A stretch of 64,000 nt of DNA from Corynebacterium sp. ACRQK (GCF_022345965.1 NZ_JAKRMU010000005.1:62001-126000); one strand, 5' to 3'; numbered from the stretch's first letter, positions 53,179 through 62,302 are shown. Program-made: numbers and translations. The notes: generated by a model from the letters alone, not told the origin.

Positions 53179-54871
53179 GGGGCGGGTGACGGCGGTGACC
53201 TATCAGCGGGTCTCCACCAAAGAACAAGCCACCACCGGCGGCCGCGACGAAGGATTCTCCATCCCCGCCCAGCGGGAAGCGAACCGCCGCAAAGCCGATG
53301 CTCTCGGCGCCGACGTGGTGGCGGAGTTCGTCGACGCGGGTGAGTCGGCACGGTCGGCGAAGCGTCCGGGGTTGCAGCAGTTGCTGGACTACATTGCGAC
53401 TCATCAGGTCACGTATTGCATCGTGCACAAGGTCGACCGGCTGGCCCGGAACCGGCTCGATGACGTCGACATCCACCGCCACCTCATCGACGCCGGCGTC
53501 CAACTCGTCTCCGCCACCGAGAACATCGACGAGACCCCGTCGGGGATGCTGCTGCACGGGATCATGTCCTCGATTGCGGAGTTCTACTCCCGCAACCTCG
53601 TCGCCGAAGTCACCAAAGGCATGACCCAAAAGGTCGCCAAAGGCGGCACCCCATCCCGCGCACCCATCGGCTACCTCAACATCCGGCGCACCGATGACCA
53701 GGGCCGGGAGTACCGGACCGTCGAGATCGACCCCGACCGGGCACCCCTCATCCGCTGGGTCTTCGACACCTACGCGGCCGGTGAGCACACCGTCCCCGAC
53801 CTGCTGGCCGAAGCCACCGCCCGAGGATTGACCACCGTCCCCACGCCGAAACGACCATCTGGACCCGTCGGGCGTTCCACGTTCTTCAAACTCTTGCGCA
53901 ACCCGTACTACATCGGGCAGGTCCGCTACCAAGGCGCTCTCCATCCTGGCGCCCACGAGCCGATCATCGATACGGAGACGTGGCTGCAGGTCCAGACCCT
54001 CCTGGACACCCGCGCCACCGCTGGGGAACGACGCCGCAAGCACGACCACTACCTCAAAGGCACCCTGTATTGCGGTACCTGCAACGCCAGGTTGCAGCTC
54101 GACTACGCCCGCAACAAACAAGGCATCCGCTACGCCTACTACATCTGCACCGGCCGAGCCACCAAACGCACCCGCTGCACGAGGAAGGCCGTTCCCGTCG
54201 GCATCGCCGAACAACTCGTCACCGACTGCTACCAACACATCGCCATCACCGAGCAGACCTACCAGCAGCTCGCACAGCAGGTCGAAGCGGCGTTCGATGA
54301 GCGGCTTGCCGAGCGGTCGCAGGCCATCGACGACCTCACCACCACCAAACAGCGGCTCGAAGCCGAAGCGGACAAGCTCCTCGAAGCCCACTTCGCCGAC
54401 GCCATCGACCTCGACACCCTGAAACGGCATCAAGACCGGATCCGCATCGCCCTGGCCGATGTCACCAAACGGCTGGACGCTGAACGGCACGACCACGAAG
54501 GCCCCCGCCAGCACCTCGCCACCGCCCTACGGCTACTAGCTGACTGCGCTCAGATGTATGCCCGCATCGACGACCACGGGAAACGGCTAGCCAACCAAGC
54601 CTTCTACCAACGCATCCTCATCACCGAAGACGAAAAAGCGGCGATCCAGCTCAACGAGCCGTTCGCCGCTCTCGCACCCAACGATGTCAGGTGTTCTAAT
54701 ACGTCCAATCTGGTGGATGCCGGTGGACTCAATCCGAGCACGTGGAAGCAGCTGCGACGACTGAGGTCTAAACCCGCCACCCCGCGGCACGCCACATACG
54801 GAACACAGGGACACGCTTCCAGTGCCAGCCGGGAGCAACAAAGGCTCTACCGGAGGGTCGTGTTGCGGTAG
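53138..54871 (+). CDS. large serine recombinase (integrase)
   Basis: The product is 577 aa. The catalytic resolvase domain contains TYQRVSTKEQ with the nucleophile Ser at about residue 26. FVDAGESARSAKRPGLQQLL and CIVHKVDRLARNRLDDVDIH follow. The recombinase domain reads FDTYAAGEHTVPDLLAEATA then GRSTFFKLLRNPYYIGQVRY. The zinc ribbon reads GTLYCGTCNARLQLDY with later cysteines in YICTGRATKRTRC, and a coiled coil spans about residues 390-450. ATG 53138 is preferred because GAGAAG is 6 bp upstream. The last 40 or so residues are less typical and the gene overlaps the convergent Rrf2 gene by 25 bp, suggesting an element end nearby. It probably integrates and excises the island or a nested element. 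Confidence 0.92.
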   Translation: MTTLDTLASTITGEGRVTAVTYQRVSTKEQATTGGRDEGFSIPAQREANRRKADALGADVVAEFVDAGESARSAKRPGLQQLLDYIATHQVTYCIVHKVDRLARNRLDDVDIHRHLIDAGVQLVSATENIDETPSGMLLHGIMSSIAEFYSRNLVAEVTKGMTQKVAKGGTPSRAPIGYLNIRRTDDQGREYRTVEIDPDRAPLIRWVFDTYAAGEHTVPDLLAEATARGLTTVPTPKRPSGPVGRSTFFKLLRNPYYIGQVRYQGALHPGAHEPIIDTETWLQVQTLLDTRATAGERRRKHDHYLKGTLYCGTCNARLQLDYARNKQGIRYAYYICTGRATKRTRCTRKAVPVGIAEQLVTDCYQHIAITEQTYQQLAQQVEAAFDERLAERSQAIDDLTTTKQRLEAEADKLLEAHFADAIDLDTLKRHQDRIRIALADVTKRLDAERHDHEGPRQHLATALRLLADCAQMYARIDDHGKRLANQAFYQRILITEDEKAAIQLNEPFAALAPNDVRCSNTSNLVDAGGLNPSTWKQLRRLRSKPATPRHATYGTQGHASSASREQQRLYRRVVLR

Positions 54872-55311
54872 CGCTGCGTCACTGCTTTGGGGAGCTTGAT
54901 GGCGAGGTCGTGGACTGTCTGGTTCCGGAGAGTGTCGCGCCAGGCTTGGTCTGCGTTGAGCATTGAGGTCTTGACGATGCAGTCGCGCAAGCAGTCGTCA
55001 GGCGATGCTGCGCCGGTGCCTTGTTGGCGGATCTCGGTGCACGTAAAGCTGGGTTCGGCGCCTTCGATGGCCTCGACGATGTCAAGAAGGGTGATGCGTC
55101 CTGGTTCGGCGGCGAGCCGGTACCCGCCTGCGGGTCCAGGCACCGCCTCAAGTACCCCGGCGGCGACCAGTTTCTTCAGTTGCTTGGCCAGGTAGGCCTC
55201 AGGGAGCCCGAAGTGATCCGCAAGGGAGCGCCGTCCCACCAGGCGATCATCGGCTTGGGTGAGGAGCAGGCAGATGTGGGTTCCCCACTCGACTCCAGCA
55301 GACATCTTCAT
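54847..55311 (-). CDS. Rrf2-family transcriptional regulator
   Basis: The product is 154 aa from ATG 55311. The winged helix reads SLADHFGLPEAYLAKQLKKL, then VLEAVPGPAGGYRLA. Three cysteines (SFTCTEIRQQ, then DDCLRDCIVK) occupy the region that holds the Fe-S cluster in NsrR/IscR-type members, so redox or NO sensing is possible. It is divergent from the MFS gene with a palindromic operator between them. It is convergent with, and slightly overlaps, the serine recombinase gene. Confidence 0.88.
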   Translation of the reverse strand: MKMSAGVEWGTHICLLLTQADDRLVGRRSLADHFGLPEAYLAKQLKKLVAAGVLEAVPGPAGGYRLAAEPGRITLLDIVEAIEGAEPSFTCTEIRQQGTGAASPDDCLRDCIVKTSMLNADQAWRDTLRNQTVHDLAIKLPKAVTQRYRNTTLR

Positions 55312-55321
55312 GGATCTATCG

Positions 55322-55342
55322 TATCCATGGTTATTATGGACA
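55322..55342. promoter_or_regulatory. candidate Rrf2 operator
   Basis: The near-palindrome TATCCAT-GGTTATT-ATGGACA is centred between the divergent Rrf2 and MFS genes and directly abuts the MFS start codon. The GGATCTATCGTATCC just upstream may be a second half site. A repressor bound here would block both genes. Confidence 0.45.
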
Positions 55343-55343
55343 T

Positions 55344-56744
55344 ATGACATCCATGATTAGGTCTCAGGGGCGACTTTTGGCGACCGTCCTCACTGCCACG
55401 TTCATCGGCCAGTTCGACTTTTTCGTGGTCAACGTGGCCGCCCCCGCCATCCAGTCCAGTCTTGGGGCGACCAACACGCAGTTGGAGCTCGTAGTGGCCG
55501 GGTACGCCTTCATGTACGCAGCCGGGTTGATCACGGGCGGCCGTCTCGGGGACCTGTATGGACGGCGACAGGTGTTCATCAGTGGCCTGGCCGCGTTCGC
55601 GGTGGCGTCGGCGCTGTGCGGCGTGGCGCCTAGCGCCACAGCGCTGATCGCCTGCCGGGCATTGCAGGGATTGAGCGCAGCAGTGTTGCTACCGCAGGTG
55701 CTTGCCTTCATCAACACCGTCATCCCCGCCTCTCGACGAGGCTGGGCAATGGGATGGTTCGGGGCCGCTTCTGGGGTTGGATCGATCGCAGGGCAGGGGC
55801 TGGGAGGCTTGCTGGTGCAAGCGGATCTGTGGGGTCTCGGGTGGCGTCTGATCTTCCTGGTGAACGTCCCCATCATGGCCATCGCCATGGCCGCAACGCT
55901 CCAGTTCATCCCCCAGATTCCGAGCAACCCGCGCGCAACCATTGATGCGGGTGGCGCGGCGGCGATCTTCACGGGCATGGCGGGCTTGATGGGGGCGGCT
56001 CTCCTGGCCCAGCACCAGATGGTCGGGGTCGCTGCGGCTGCAGCATTCGCCGGTGGCGCGGTGCTTGCAGCGGCAATCTGGTGGCAGAGTCACAGGACAC
56101 AGCGCGGGCTCACGGCGACTCTTGACCCCTCGCTGTTCACTGTCGGGTCCATGCGTTGGGGAAGTGTCGCTTCTGCCACCTTCATGGCCTACTTCGCCAG
56201 TTTCATGTTCGTGCTGACCGTCGTGCTGCAGCGACACAGCCAGCTGGATCCGGTCAGCGCCGGGCTGGTGTTCGTCCCCTCCGGCCTGACGTTCATGCTC
56301 AGCTCCCTCACCGCAGCCCGCTGGATACAGCACCGCCTCCGGAGCGGACTGCTCAGTGGATGCGCGATCACTGGGCTGGGCGTGGCCATCATCCTCCCCG
56401 TAACCGGGACTGGCGTGCCCGCTGAAGTCCTCCCGTGGTGGCTCGTCGTCGCTGTGAGTCTCACCGGATTCGGCAACGGGCTCGTGCTCCCCACACTGAC
56501 CGGCCTCTCACTGTCCGAAGTAGACCCTGCCCGAGCAGGAATGGCCAGCGGCGTGGTCACCACCCTGCAGCAGTTCGGAGCTGCCCTCGGTGTGGCCGCC
56601 ATTGCAGCCCTGTTCTACGGCGTTGCCTCCGCATCAGCCTTTCCTCAGGGCATGGCCGCCGCAGCCCTTATCCATCTGACATTGCTCGCCGTGGTCGCCG
56701 TCGCCTGCCTCAAAGCAACCCGGCCCAAACCTCGAAGTGCCTGA
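55344..56744 (+). CDS. MFS drug-efflux-type transporter
   Basis: The product is 466 aa with about 12-14 membrane helices. The helix-1 motif reads TFIGQFDFFVVNVAAPAIQS, a variant of the LDxTVVNVALP motif of the DHA2 group. Motif A reads GGRLGDLYGRRQVF, and LQGLSAAVLLPQVLAFIN is motif B-like. It is a proton-coupled exporter; the substrate is unknown. It is probably repressed by the divergent Rrf2 protein and co-transcribed with the nitronate monooxygenase gene 27 bp downstream. Confidence 0.9.
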   Translation: MTSMIRSQGRLLATVLTATFIGQFDFFVVNVAAPAIQSSLGATNTQLELVVAGYAFMYAAGLITGGRLGDLYGRRQVFISGLAAFAVASALCGVAPSATALIACRALQGLSAAVLLPQVLAFINTVIPASRRGWAMGWFGAASGVGSIAGQGLGGLLVQADLWGLGWRLIFLVNVPIMAIAMAATLQFIPQIPSNPRATIDAGGAAAIFTGMAGLMGAALLAQHQMVGVAAAAAFAGGAVLAAAIWWQSHRTQRGLTATLDPSLFTVGSMRWGSVASATFMAYFASFMFVLTVVLQRHSQLDPVSAGLVFVPSGLTFMLSSLTAARWIQHRLRSGLLSGCAITGLGVAIILPVTGTGVPAEVLPWWLVVAVSLTGFGNGLVLPTLTGLSLSEVDPARAGMASGVVTTLQQFGAALGVAAIAALFYGVASASAFPQGMAAAALIHLTLLAVVAVACLKATRPKPRSA

Positions 56745-56771
56745 CCCCCGGACTCAACGAAAGGAACCCTC

Positions 56772-57830
56772 ATGAACACGCTCATTCCCACTCCCCGGCC
56801 CATTGTCGCCGCCCCCATGGCAGGAGGCCCGACCACCGTCGCGCTCGCCCTTGCCGTTGCCAAAGCAGGCGGTTTCCCCGTTCTCGCAGGCGGATACAAG
56901 ACCGCCGACGCACTTCACGCCGAGATCCAGCAATTCCAGGCAGAAGACATGCCATTCGGAGTCAACCTGTTCGTACCCGCCACGACCACCGTTGACCCCG
57001 CCGCGCTAGCCGCTTATGCCCAAGAATTGTCCCCCGTGGCAGAGCGCTATGGCCTGCAACTCGACCCCGAACCCGTGATGGATGATGACCATTGGGATGA
57101 GAAGATCACCCTCCTGACTATGCACCCCGTCCCGCTGGTCTCATTCACCTTCGGGCTGCCACCTGGCGACATCATCACCACCCTGCACAAGCTGGGCAGC
57201 AAAGTCCTGATCACCGTCACCACTCCCGAGGAAGCCATCGCAGCGACCGAACACGGTGCGGACGGGCTCATCATCCAAGGACCCGCGGCAGGCGGACACA
57301 GCGCTACCTTCGACCCCACACGGATACCACAGCGGGTGGACCTCCCCACCCTTATCGCAAGAGTCCGCAAAGTCAGCACATTGCCGCTGATCGCCGCTGG
57401 CGGCATCGACAGCGCCCAAGCAGTGCAGGCGGTACTCGATGCCGGCGCTATCGCAGCAGCAGTAGGAACGCTGCTCCTGCGCACCGACGAAGCTGGAACC
57501 TCCACCACCCACCGGGCCGCACTGGCAGACCCCAACTTCCACGGCACCACCATCACCCACGCGTTCACCGGACGACCCGCCCGAGCCCTGACCAACGACT
57601 TCATCACCACGCACGAAGCCCACGCACCATACGCCTATCCCGCCGTCCACCACCTGACCCGACCTATCCGACAAGCAGCAGCCAAAGCAGGCCATGCCCA
57701 ACATGTTCACCTGTGGGCCGGCACCGGCCACCGAAACGCACCCACCGGCCCGGCAGCCAACGTGATCCGCACCTTGTACCCACTACCTGACAACCACCAC
57801 CCCACAGCATCTTCACCAACAACGCCTTAA
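56772..57830 (+). CDS. nitronate monooxygenase (2-nitropropane dioxygenase family)
   Basis: This is an FMN-dependent enzyme of 352 aa that oxidises alkyl nitronates. Motifs are PIVAAPMAGGPTTVALALAV at the N-terminus, GVNLFVPATT, GADGLIIQGPAAGGHSATFD with the catalytic His, and LPLIAAGGIDSAQAVQAVLD then GAIAAAVGTLLLRTDEAGTS for the FMN phosphate. A clear SD (AAAGGAACCC) precedes the ATG. It follows the MFS gene in what looks like an Rrf2-controlled operon, consistent with protection against a nitro or nitronate compound; that link is inference. Confidence 0.9.
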   Translation: MNTLIPTPRPIVAAPMAGGPTTVALALAVAKAGGFPVLAGGYKTADALHAEIQQFQAEDMPFGVNLFVPATTTVDPAALAAYAQELSPVAERYGLQLDPEPVMDDDHWDEKITLLTMHPVPLVSFTFGLPPGDIITTLHKLGSKVLITVTTPEEAIAATEHGADGLIIQGPAAGGHSATFDPTRIPQRVDLPTLIARVRKVSTLPLIAAGGIDSAQAVQAVLDAGAIAAAVGTLLLRTDEAGTSTTHRAALADPNFHGTTITHAFTGRPARALTNDFITTHEAHAPYAYPAVHHLTRPIRQAAAKAGHAQHVHLWAGTGHRNAPTGPAANVIRTLYPLPDNHHPTASSPTTP

Positions 57831-58164
57831 AGGCACAGCACAGCCCCCGCGAAGAGCACCATGGACGCGCCCAATGACTACCCAGCGCACAGAGGTCCGC
57901 GCAACGGTCGAAGCTATGCAACAGAGCTGGACACTGACCTCCCTCGCGACCTGTGTGGACAAACGCGCGCGACCTGCGGCTCACACAACTTCCATCAGCA
58001 TGTCACGTGCGGCGTCAGTGAGCGGTCCCTGATGGTCTCAGCCATCGGAACGTTGCCCCTGCCCGGCCGACCCCACTGTCGTCTGTCCAAGGCACATGCC
58101 GAGCAGGGAAGGCTCAATGGTTTGCTCGGCCTAGTCTTCGTCAACACCTGAGCCCCTTCGCCCC
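57831..58164. other. no intact gene; possible AraC N-terminal remnant
   Basis: 334 bp. One short + frame near 57880-57950 reads VEAMQQSWTLTSLATCVDK, resembling the start of an AraC DNA-binding domain, and then breaks down. Nothing else is supported. The 96-codon frame from 57861 looks like noise. Confidence 0.3.
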
Positions 58165-58593
58165 ATGACACCCAGCCCGGAGCATGGTCGACGCCCGCAG
58201 TCGCGCCCTTCCGTCGACGAGGAGGCTGGTTCCCGTGCGGTACTCACTCACTTGTCAGTGGTGATGCAGACAGATTTGGCACATCCGTGGTCACTGGCGA
58301 AGTTGGCTGAGATCGCGCATCTGTCACCCTCGCGTCTGCGACAGTTGTTCGTCGAGATCTTCGGGATGCCGCCGATCGAGTGGCTGACGCTTCAACGGGT
58401 GAGAGCGATGGCTCGAACCATCAGCGCCACCGACGCAACCATCCGACAGGCAGCAGCCGAGGTCGGCTGGAGAAACCAGGCTCACGCAGCGAAGCAGTTC
58501 CGCAAGCTCACCGGGAGGTCACCGACCGAGTATCGGGCTGCGTACCGCGATCGAGGCGTGCGGGCGTGCCCGTGGTGCGGTCATGTCTGTTAG
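58165..58593 (+). CDS. mini-AraC regulator 2
   Basis: The product is 142 aa: a short variable N-terminus and then the AraC DNA-binding domain, with HPWSLAKLAEIAHLSPSRLR and FGMPPIEWLTLQRVRAMART, then AAAEVGWRNQAHAAKQFRKL and TGRSPTEYRAAY. The C-terminus is ACPWCGHVC, matching the CxWCG tail of the two other mini-AraC proteins in the island. There is no sensor domain. Its likely targets are the neighbouring transport or enzyme genes. Confidence 0.85.
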   Translation: MTPSPEHGRRPQSRPSVDEEAGSRAVLTHLSVVMQTDLAHPWSLAKLAEIAHLSPSRLRQLFVEIFGMPPIEWLTLQRVRAMARTISATDATIRQAAAEVGWRNQAHAAKQFRKLTGRSPTEYRAAYRDRGVRACPWCGHVC

Positions 58594-59003
58594 CGCAATG
58601 CTGGCCACTGCGTTCATGTCGGCGGTTCATGGCTGTGAGGAGAAAGATGTGTTGGACTCACGGGTTGCGAAGCAGCAGGGCTGCCTGTGACGGGCGCGGT
58701 GTCACGCGGCGGCTACGACTGTAGGAGCGTGCGTTCACACAGCGGTTCCACATGCCGCTCATGCGGTACCTGGCCCATGTTCGGGCCCACGGGCTAACCG
58801 AGCTCCTGGTCGAGACCGACCTTTCAGTCGGTGTCGCCATGACAAAAGTCGGGTGGCGCAGCCGTGGGCATGCCGCACGGCAGTTCATCGCCATCGTCGG
58901 GATGAGCCCGTCAAGTAATCGGCGCACTGCGATTGGGCGCACTCTCACGGAGACCAGTCCGTGGCCATCAGCAACGCACGGCAGCCCCGAATCAAAAGCC
59001 CCC
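58594..59003. other. intergenic stretch holding an AraC remnant
   Basis: 410 bp between mini-AraC 2 and the 3' end of the TetR gene. Apart from the AraC-like C-terminal fragment at about 58731-58921, nothing is recognised. Confidence 0.4.
58731..58921 (+). pseudogene. AraC-family C-terminal remnant
   Basis: The frame reads FTQRFHMPLMRYLAHVRAHG, then ELLVETDLSVGVAMTKVGWR and RGHAARQFIAIVGMSPSSNR. This is the second half of an AraC domain of the full-length, ligand-sensing subtype and is different from the mini-AraC set. It has no N-terminal part, no start with an SD, and the conserved SPxxYRR end is degraded to SPSSNRR. Confidence 0.65.
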
Positions 59004-59600
59004 TCACGACAAGAGTGCCGTGATGCCGTCGGAGAGGATCTCCTGCGGGCTGATGTGGTGCGTCGCGTGGAGTCGCGCATAGGTAGGGGCTTGGTCAGGG
59101 TCGATGGCGACACGCTTCTCGTCAGATGCCATGGGGGCGGTCAGGGAGGCGCCGATCACCAGATTGGACAGCCGGTAGGAGGTCCCCAGCGGATCAGGGG
59201 TACCCGCTTGTTCGAGCAGGACGCACATCCGCTCGGAAAGGGCCAGGTACGCCGGGCCCCGGGGTGCGCGCATGCCAATGACCTGACCGGCCCACCGGTG
59301 GTTCGTGAGGTGCGCGAAGAAGGCATGCATCAAGGAGGGCAGGTCAGCGTTGCGGATCGACTCGGACATCACGGGATCGTCTGCAAGCGCTGTGTCGAGG
59401 GCGAGGTCGAACAGATCGTCGACTGATTCCACGCGGGAGTACAGGCTGGCTGGAGCGACACCCACCTGTTGCGCCACAGATCTCAGGGTGAGGGCCCTCA
59501 ACCCACCTTCGTCCAGCAGCCTCACCGATGCCCTCGCAACCTCCACGATGTCCACTGCGCGGAGGCGTTGCACAGGCTTTCGGTGTTCCCAGTAGCTCAC
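59004..59600 (-). CDS. TetR-family regulator
   Basis: The product is 198 aa. The HTH reads RALTLRSVAQQVGVAPASLY then SRVESVDDLFDLALD. The C-terminal part is of the TetR_C ligand-binding type (ANHRWAGQ-like: HLTNHRWAGQVIGMRAPRGP). The start is GTG. It is divergent from the tandem GNAT gene. The shared promoter contains CCTAACC (59611) and GTTAGG (59646) as inverted half sites, a possible operator. Confidence 0.88.
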   Translation of the reverse strand: MSYWEHRKPVQRLRAVDIVEVARASVRLLDEGGLRALTLRSVAQQVGVAPASLYSRVESVDDLFDLALDTALADDPVMSESIRNADLPSLMHAFFAHLTNHRWAGQVIGMRAPRGPAYLALSERMCVLLEQAGTPDPLGTSYRLSNLVIGASLTAPMASDEKRVAIDPDQAPTYARLHATHHISPQEILSDGITALLS

Positions 59601-59659
59601 CCCACCAGCCTAACCAAACACGCTTCAGTTAGCTATCCATTCTATGTTAGGTTTAGCGC

Positions 59660-60763
59660 ATGTTGGATGCCACCACCCTTCCGATCACCTTTGAGGACAC
59701 TCGCCTACGCCCCCTCTCTGAGCTGGACGCAGACGCGTATGCGGCCGGCACCAAGGATGAGGCTGTGCGGCGCTTCGGCCACCTTCCTGAGCCCGACTAC
59801 ACCCCCGAGTCTGTGCGACGGATGATCCGTGAAGAGGTCGCGGCGGGTCTGTCGTCCGGCACGTTGGCAGTCCTTGCACTTGCCGACGCCGAGACGGACC
59901 GGTTTGTGGGCTCTTTGGTGGTCTTCGACGTCAGCTCTGAGGCTGCCGAGGTCGGGTTCTGGATTCATCCCGATGCACGCGGAGCAGGGCACGCTCGTCG
60001 GAGCCTGGAGCTGGCAGCGCGCTTCGCGCGCAACAGTGGACTTCGAACCTTGACGGCACGCACACTTCCGGAGAACGAGGCCTCTCAGCGGTGCTTGACG
60101 AACGCAGGGTTCCGTGAGGTCGAGCGAGCCGTCGGGACCACGCCCGCAGGACAGCACGAGGAGTTGTTCCATTACCGGCGCGATCTCGTGCTCAGCGCCC
60201 AGTGGCCGTTGGCGACGGAGCGGCTTCGGCTCCGTCTGCATGGGACAGGCGATGCCGAGTGGCTTCATGAGCTGTACTCGCGACCTGACGTTGCCCGCTA
60301 CCTGCTGGATGAGCCGTGGACCGCGGAAGTCACCCGCGACAAGCTCGCCGAGCGCCTGAGCAAGACCGGCCTCGATGGCGAGACTAATGCGCTTGCGCTG
60401 GTCATCGAGCATGGCGGCGTCCCGATCGGGGACGTCCTGCTGTGGCTGACCGACAAGGAGCGCCGCGTCGCGGAAATCGGCTGGGTACTCCATCCAGCCC
60501 ATGGCGGCCGTGGTTTCGCGCGCGAGGCGGTCGCCGAGGTCCTCCGCATTGCTTTCGAGCACCACCGACTGCACCGCGTGGTCGCTCAGATGGATGCCCG
60601 CAATAGGCCCTCAGCGAGGCTCGCCTCGGCCGTGGGCATGCAGCAGGAGGCCCACCTGCGTCAGGACTGGTGGAACAAGGGCGAATGGACCGACACACTC
60701 GTCTTTGCCTCTCTCCTGGACGACCCTCGTCCGCCGGTTTTCGACGTGAATCGACCCACGTAA
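59660..60763 (+). CDS. tandem GNAT acetyltransferase
   Basis: The product is 367 aa with two GNAT domains. Domain 1 (about 1-175) has EVGFWIHPDARGAGHARRSL with the acetyl-CoA pyrophosphate loop RGAGHA. Domain 2 (about 180-350) has EIGWVLHPAHGGRGFAREAV, then RVVAQMDARNRPSARLASAV and GMQQEAHLRQDWWNKGEW. The second domain resembles RimJ/RimL-type or small-molecule N-acetyltransferases. Duplicated GNAT proteins are known among resistance and mycothiol-type enzymes, but the active-site match here is not specific. It is probably repressed by the divergent TetR. Confidence 0.87.
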   Translation: MLDATTLPITFEDTRLRPLSELDADAYAAGTKDEAVRRFGHLPEPDYTPESVRRMIREEVAAGLSSGTLAVLALADAETDRFVGSLVVFDVSSEAAEVGFWIHPDARGAGHARRSLELAARFARNSGLRTLTARTLPENEASQRCLTNAGFREVERAVGTTPAGQHEELFHYRRDLVLSAQWPLATERLRLRLHGTGDAEWLHELYSRPDVARYLLDEPWTAEVTRDKLAERLSKTGLDGETNALALVIEHGGVPIGDVLLWLTDKERRVAEIGWVLHPAHGGRGFAREAVAEVLRIAFEHHRLHRVVAQMDARNRPSARLASAVGMQQEAHLRQDWWNKGEWTDTLVFASLLDDPRPPVFDVNRPT

Positions 60764-60871
60764 CGAGATAAGCGCTACGCAGAACGATGCTGCGGCGGGG
60801 GCTGCTTCTTGGCCGTCTCGGCAGTCATGACATGCCGTCTTCCTGCACGCGGAGAAGGGACCCACGATCGG

Positions 60872-62290
60872 ATGACCTCACGAAGCACCGCCGCGGCAGA
60901 TGCTGCGGTTCGGCCCGACGGGCGCTGGCTGGTGCTGACAGCGGTCTCACTTGGGCTGCTGCTGGCAACGCTCGACACTTCGATCCTGTACATCGCAGTC
61001 CCACCGTTGACTGTGGATCTGGGTGCGTCCACGAGTGAGTCGCTGTGGATCATCAACACGTACCCGTTGGTGATGACTGGGCTGCTCTTGGGAACCGGGA
61101 CTCTCGGCGATCGATATGGCCATAAGCGGGTCTTCCAGTATGGAATCGTCTTGTTTGGAGTGGCGTCGCTGGTTGCGGCCTTCTCACCGAGCCCCGGTGT
61201 GTTGATCTTCGCGCGAGGGCTTTTGGCAGTGGGAGCGGCGCTCATGCTTCCCGCGACCCTGGCGATCATCAGAGTCACGTTTGGTGATGAGAAGGAACGG
61301 AACTTCGCTATCGCCGTGTGGTCAAGTGTGTCGATCGGCGGGATCGCGTTCGGGCCGCTTGTGGGCGGACTGCTCTTGGAGTGGTTCTGGTGGGGCTCTG
61401 TGTTTCTGATCAATGTGCCCATCGTGATCGCCACCTTCGTGCTGACAGGGCTCTATGCGCCAAAGGCTCAGGAGTCGGGGGCGGTGCCCTGGGACCTGCT
61501 CTCGTCGCTGCTCGCGCTCGCTGGTCTGACCGGGATGGTTGCTGCGATCAAGGAGGTCACGCTGCCGGATCCGTCCGCGGTCCTGCTTGTTGGCGCGATT
61601 CTGGTCTCCGCGGTGAGCTTTACTCTGTTCGCCCGGCGACAAGCACGGCTGAAGACACCGCTCCTGGACTTCCGCATCTTCAGTAACCGCGGCGTGTCCG
61701 CGGGAGTGGTGGCGGCCGGGCTGAGCACCTTCGTTTTCGCCGGGGTCGGAGCCGTAACCTCTCAGCACTTCCAAACAGCCGAGGGATACTCACCGCTACA
61801 CAGTGGGCTCTTGGTGGGGTGTATCGCTGTCGGAGCGACAGTCACATCGCTGCTGAGTGGTTCGCTGCTCTCCCGCATCGGCCCACGCCCGATGTTGCTT
61901 GGCGGGGCAGGTCTTGCTGCCGTTGGCTACGCGGTTGGGGCGCTCCTCCTCCCGGTGAGCCTCGGGGTATTCGCAATCACCCTTGTCACAGCTGGAGCCG
62001 GCATCGGCATCCTGATCACGGTGGCTTCTTCCACCATCATCACCAACGTTTCCCCGGAACGTGCCGGCATGGCATCCGGAGTCGAAGAGGTCGCCTACGA
62101 ATTCGGCAGCTTGCTGTCAGTCACCATCCTCGGAAGCGCCTACGCTTCTGTGGCCCTCACTCCCCTCGGCACTGAGTCAAGCTACCGAACCATTCTGCTG
62201 ATGGGGGTCACCGCTGCGGTACTCGGACTCATCAGCATCGCTTGGCTTCTCCCTTCCCGCGCCTCAGCGGTCGCCGGGAACGGGCATTGA
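60872..62290 (+). CDS. DHA2-family MFS multidrug transporter (EmrB/QacA-like)
   Basis: The product is about 472 aa with an expected 14 membrane helices. The signature LLLATLDTSILYIAVPPLTV is a variant of the DHA2 D1 motif. Motif A reads LGTGTLGDRYGHKRVF and motif C-like sequence is SIGGIAFGPLVGGLLLEWFW. Upstream ATG codons (60809, 60827) are in frame; 60872 is chosen because the conserved region begins soon after and GAAGGGA lies upstream. It follows the GNAT gene and precedes mini-AraC 3. It exports drugs or quaternary ammonium compounds by family; the substrate is unknown. Confidence 0.9.
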   Translation: MTSRSTAAADAAVRPDGRWLVLTAVSLGLLLATLDTSILYIAVPPLTVDLGASTSESLWIINTYPLVMTGLLLGTGTLGDRYGHKRVFQYGIVLFGVASLVAAFSPSPGVLIFARGLLAVGAALMLPATLAIIRVTFGDEKERNFAIAVWSSVSIGGIAFGPLVGGLLLEWFWWGSVFLINVPIVIATFVLTGLYAPKAQESGAVPWDLLSSLLALAGLTGMVAAIKEVTLPDPSAVLLVGAILVSAVSFTLFARRQARLKTPLLDFRIFSNRGVSAGVVAAGLSTFVFAGVGAVTSQHFQTAEGYSPLHSGLLVGCIAVGATVTSLLSGSLLSRIGPRPMLLGGAGLAAVGYAVGALLLPVSLGVFAITLVTAGAGIGILITVASSTIITNVSPERAGMASGVEEVAYEFGSLLSVTILGSAYASVALTPLGTESSYRTILLMGVTAAVLGLISIAWLLPSRASAVAGNGH

Positions 62291-62302
62291 CCGAGCCGGA
62301 TC

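Noticed and set aside
53162..54514. 450-codon minus frame over the serine recombinase
   Set aside because: No recognisable motif, and the + strand recombinase has all catalytic and zinc motifs.
57861..58151. 96-codon + frame between the nitronate monooxygenase and mini-AraC 2
   Set aside because: No SD, no family resemblance and composition unlike neighbouring proteins.
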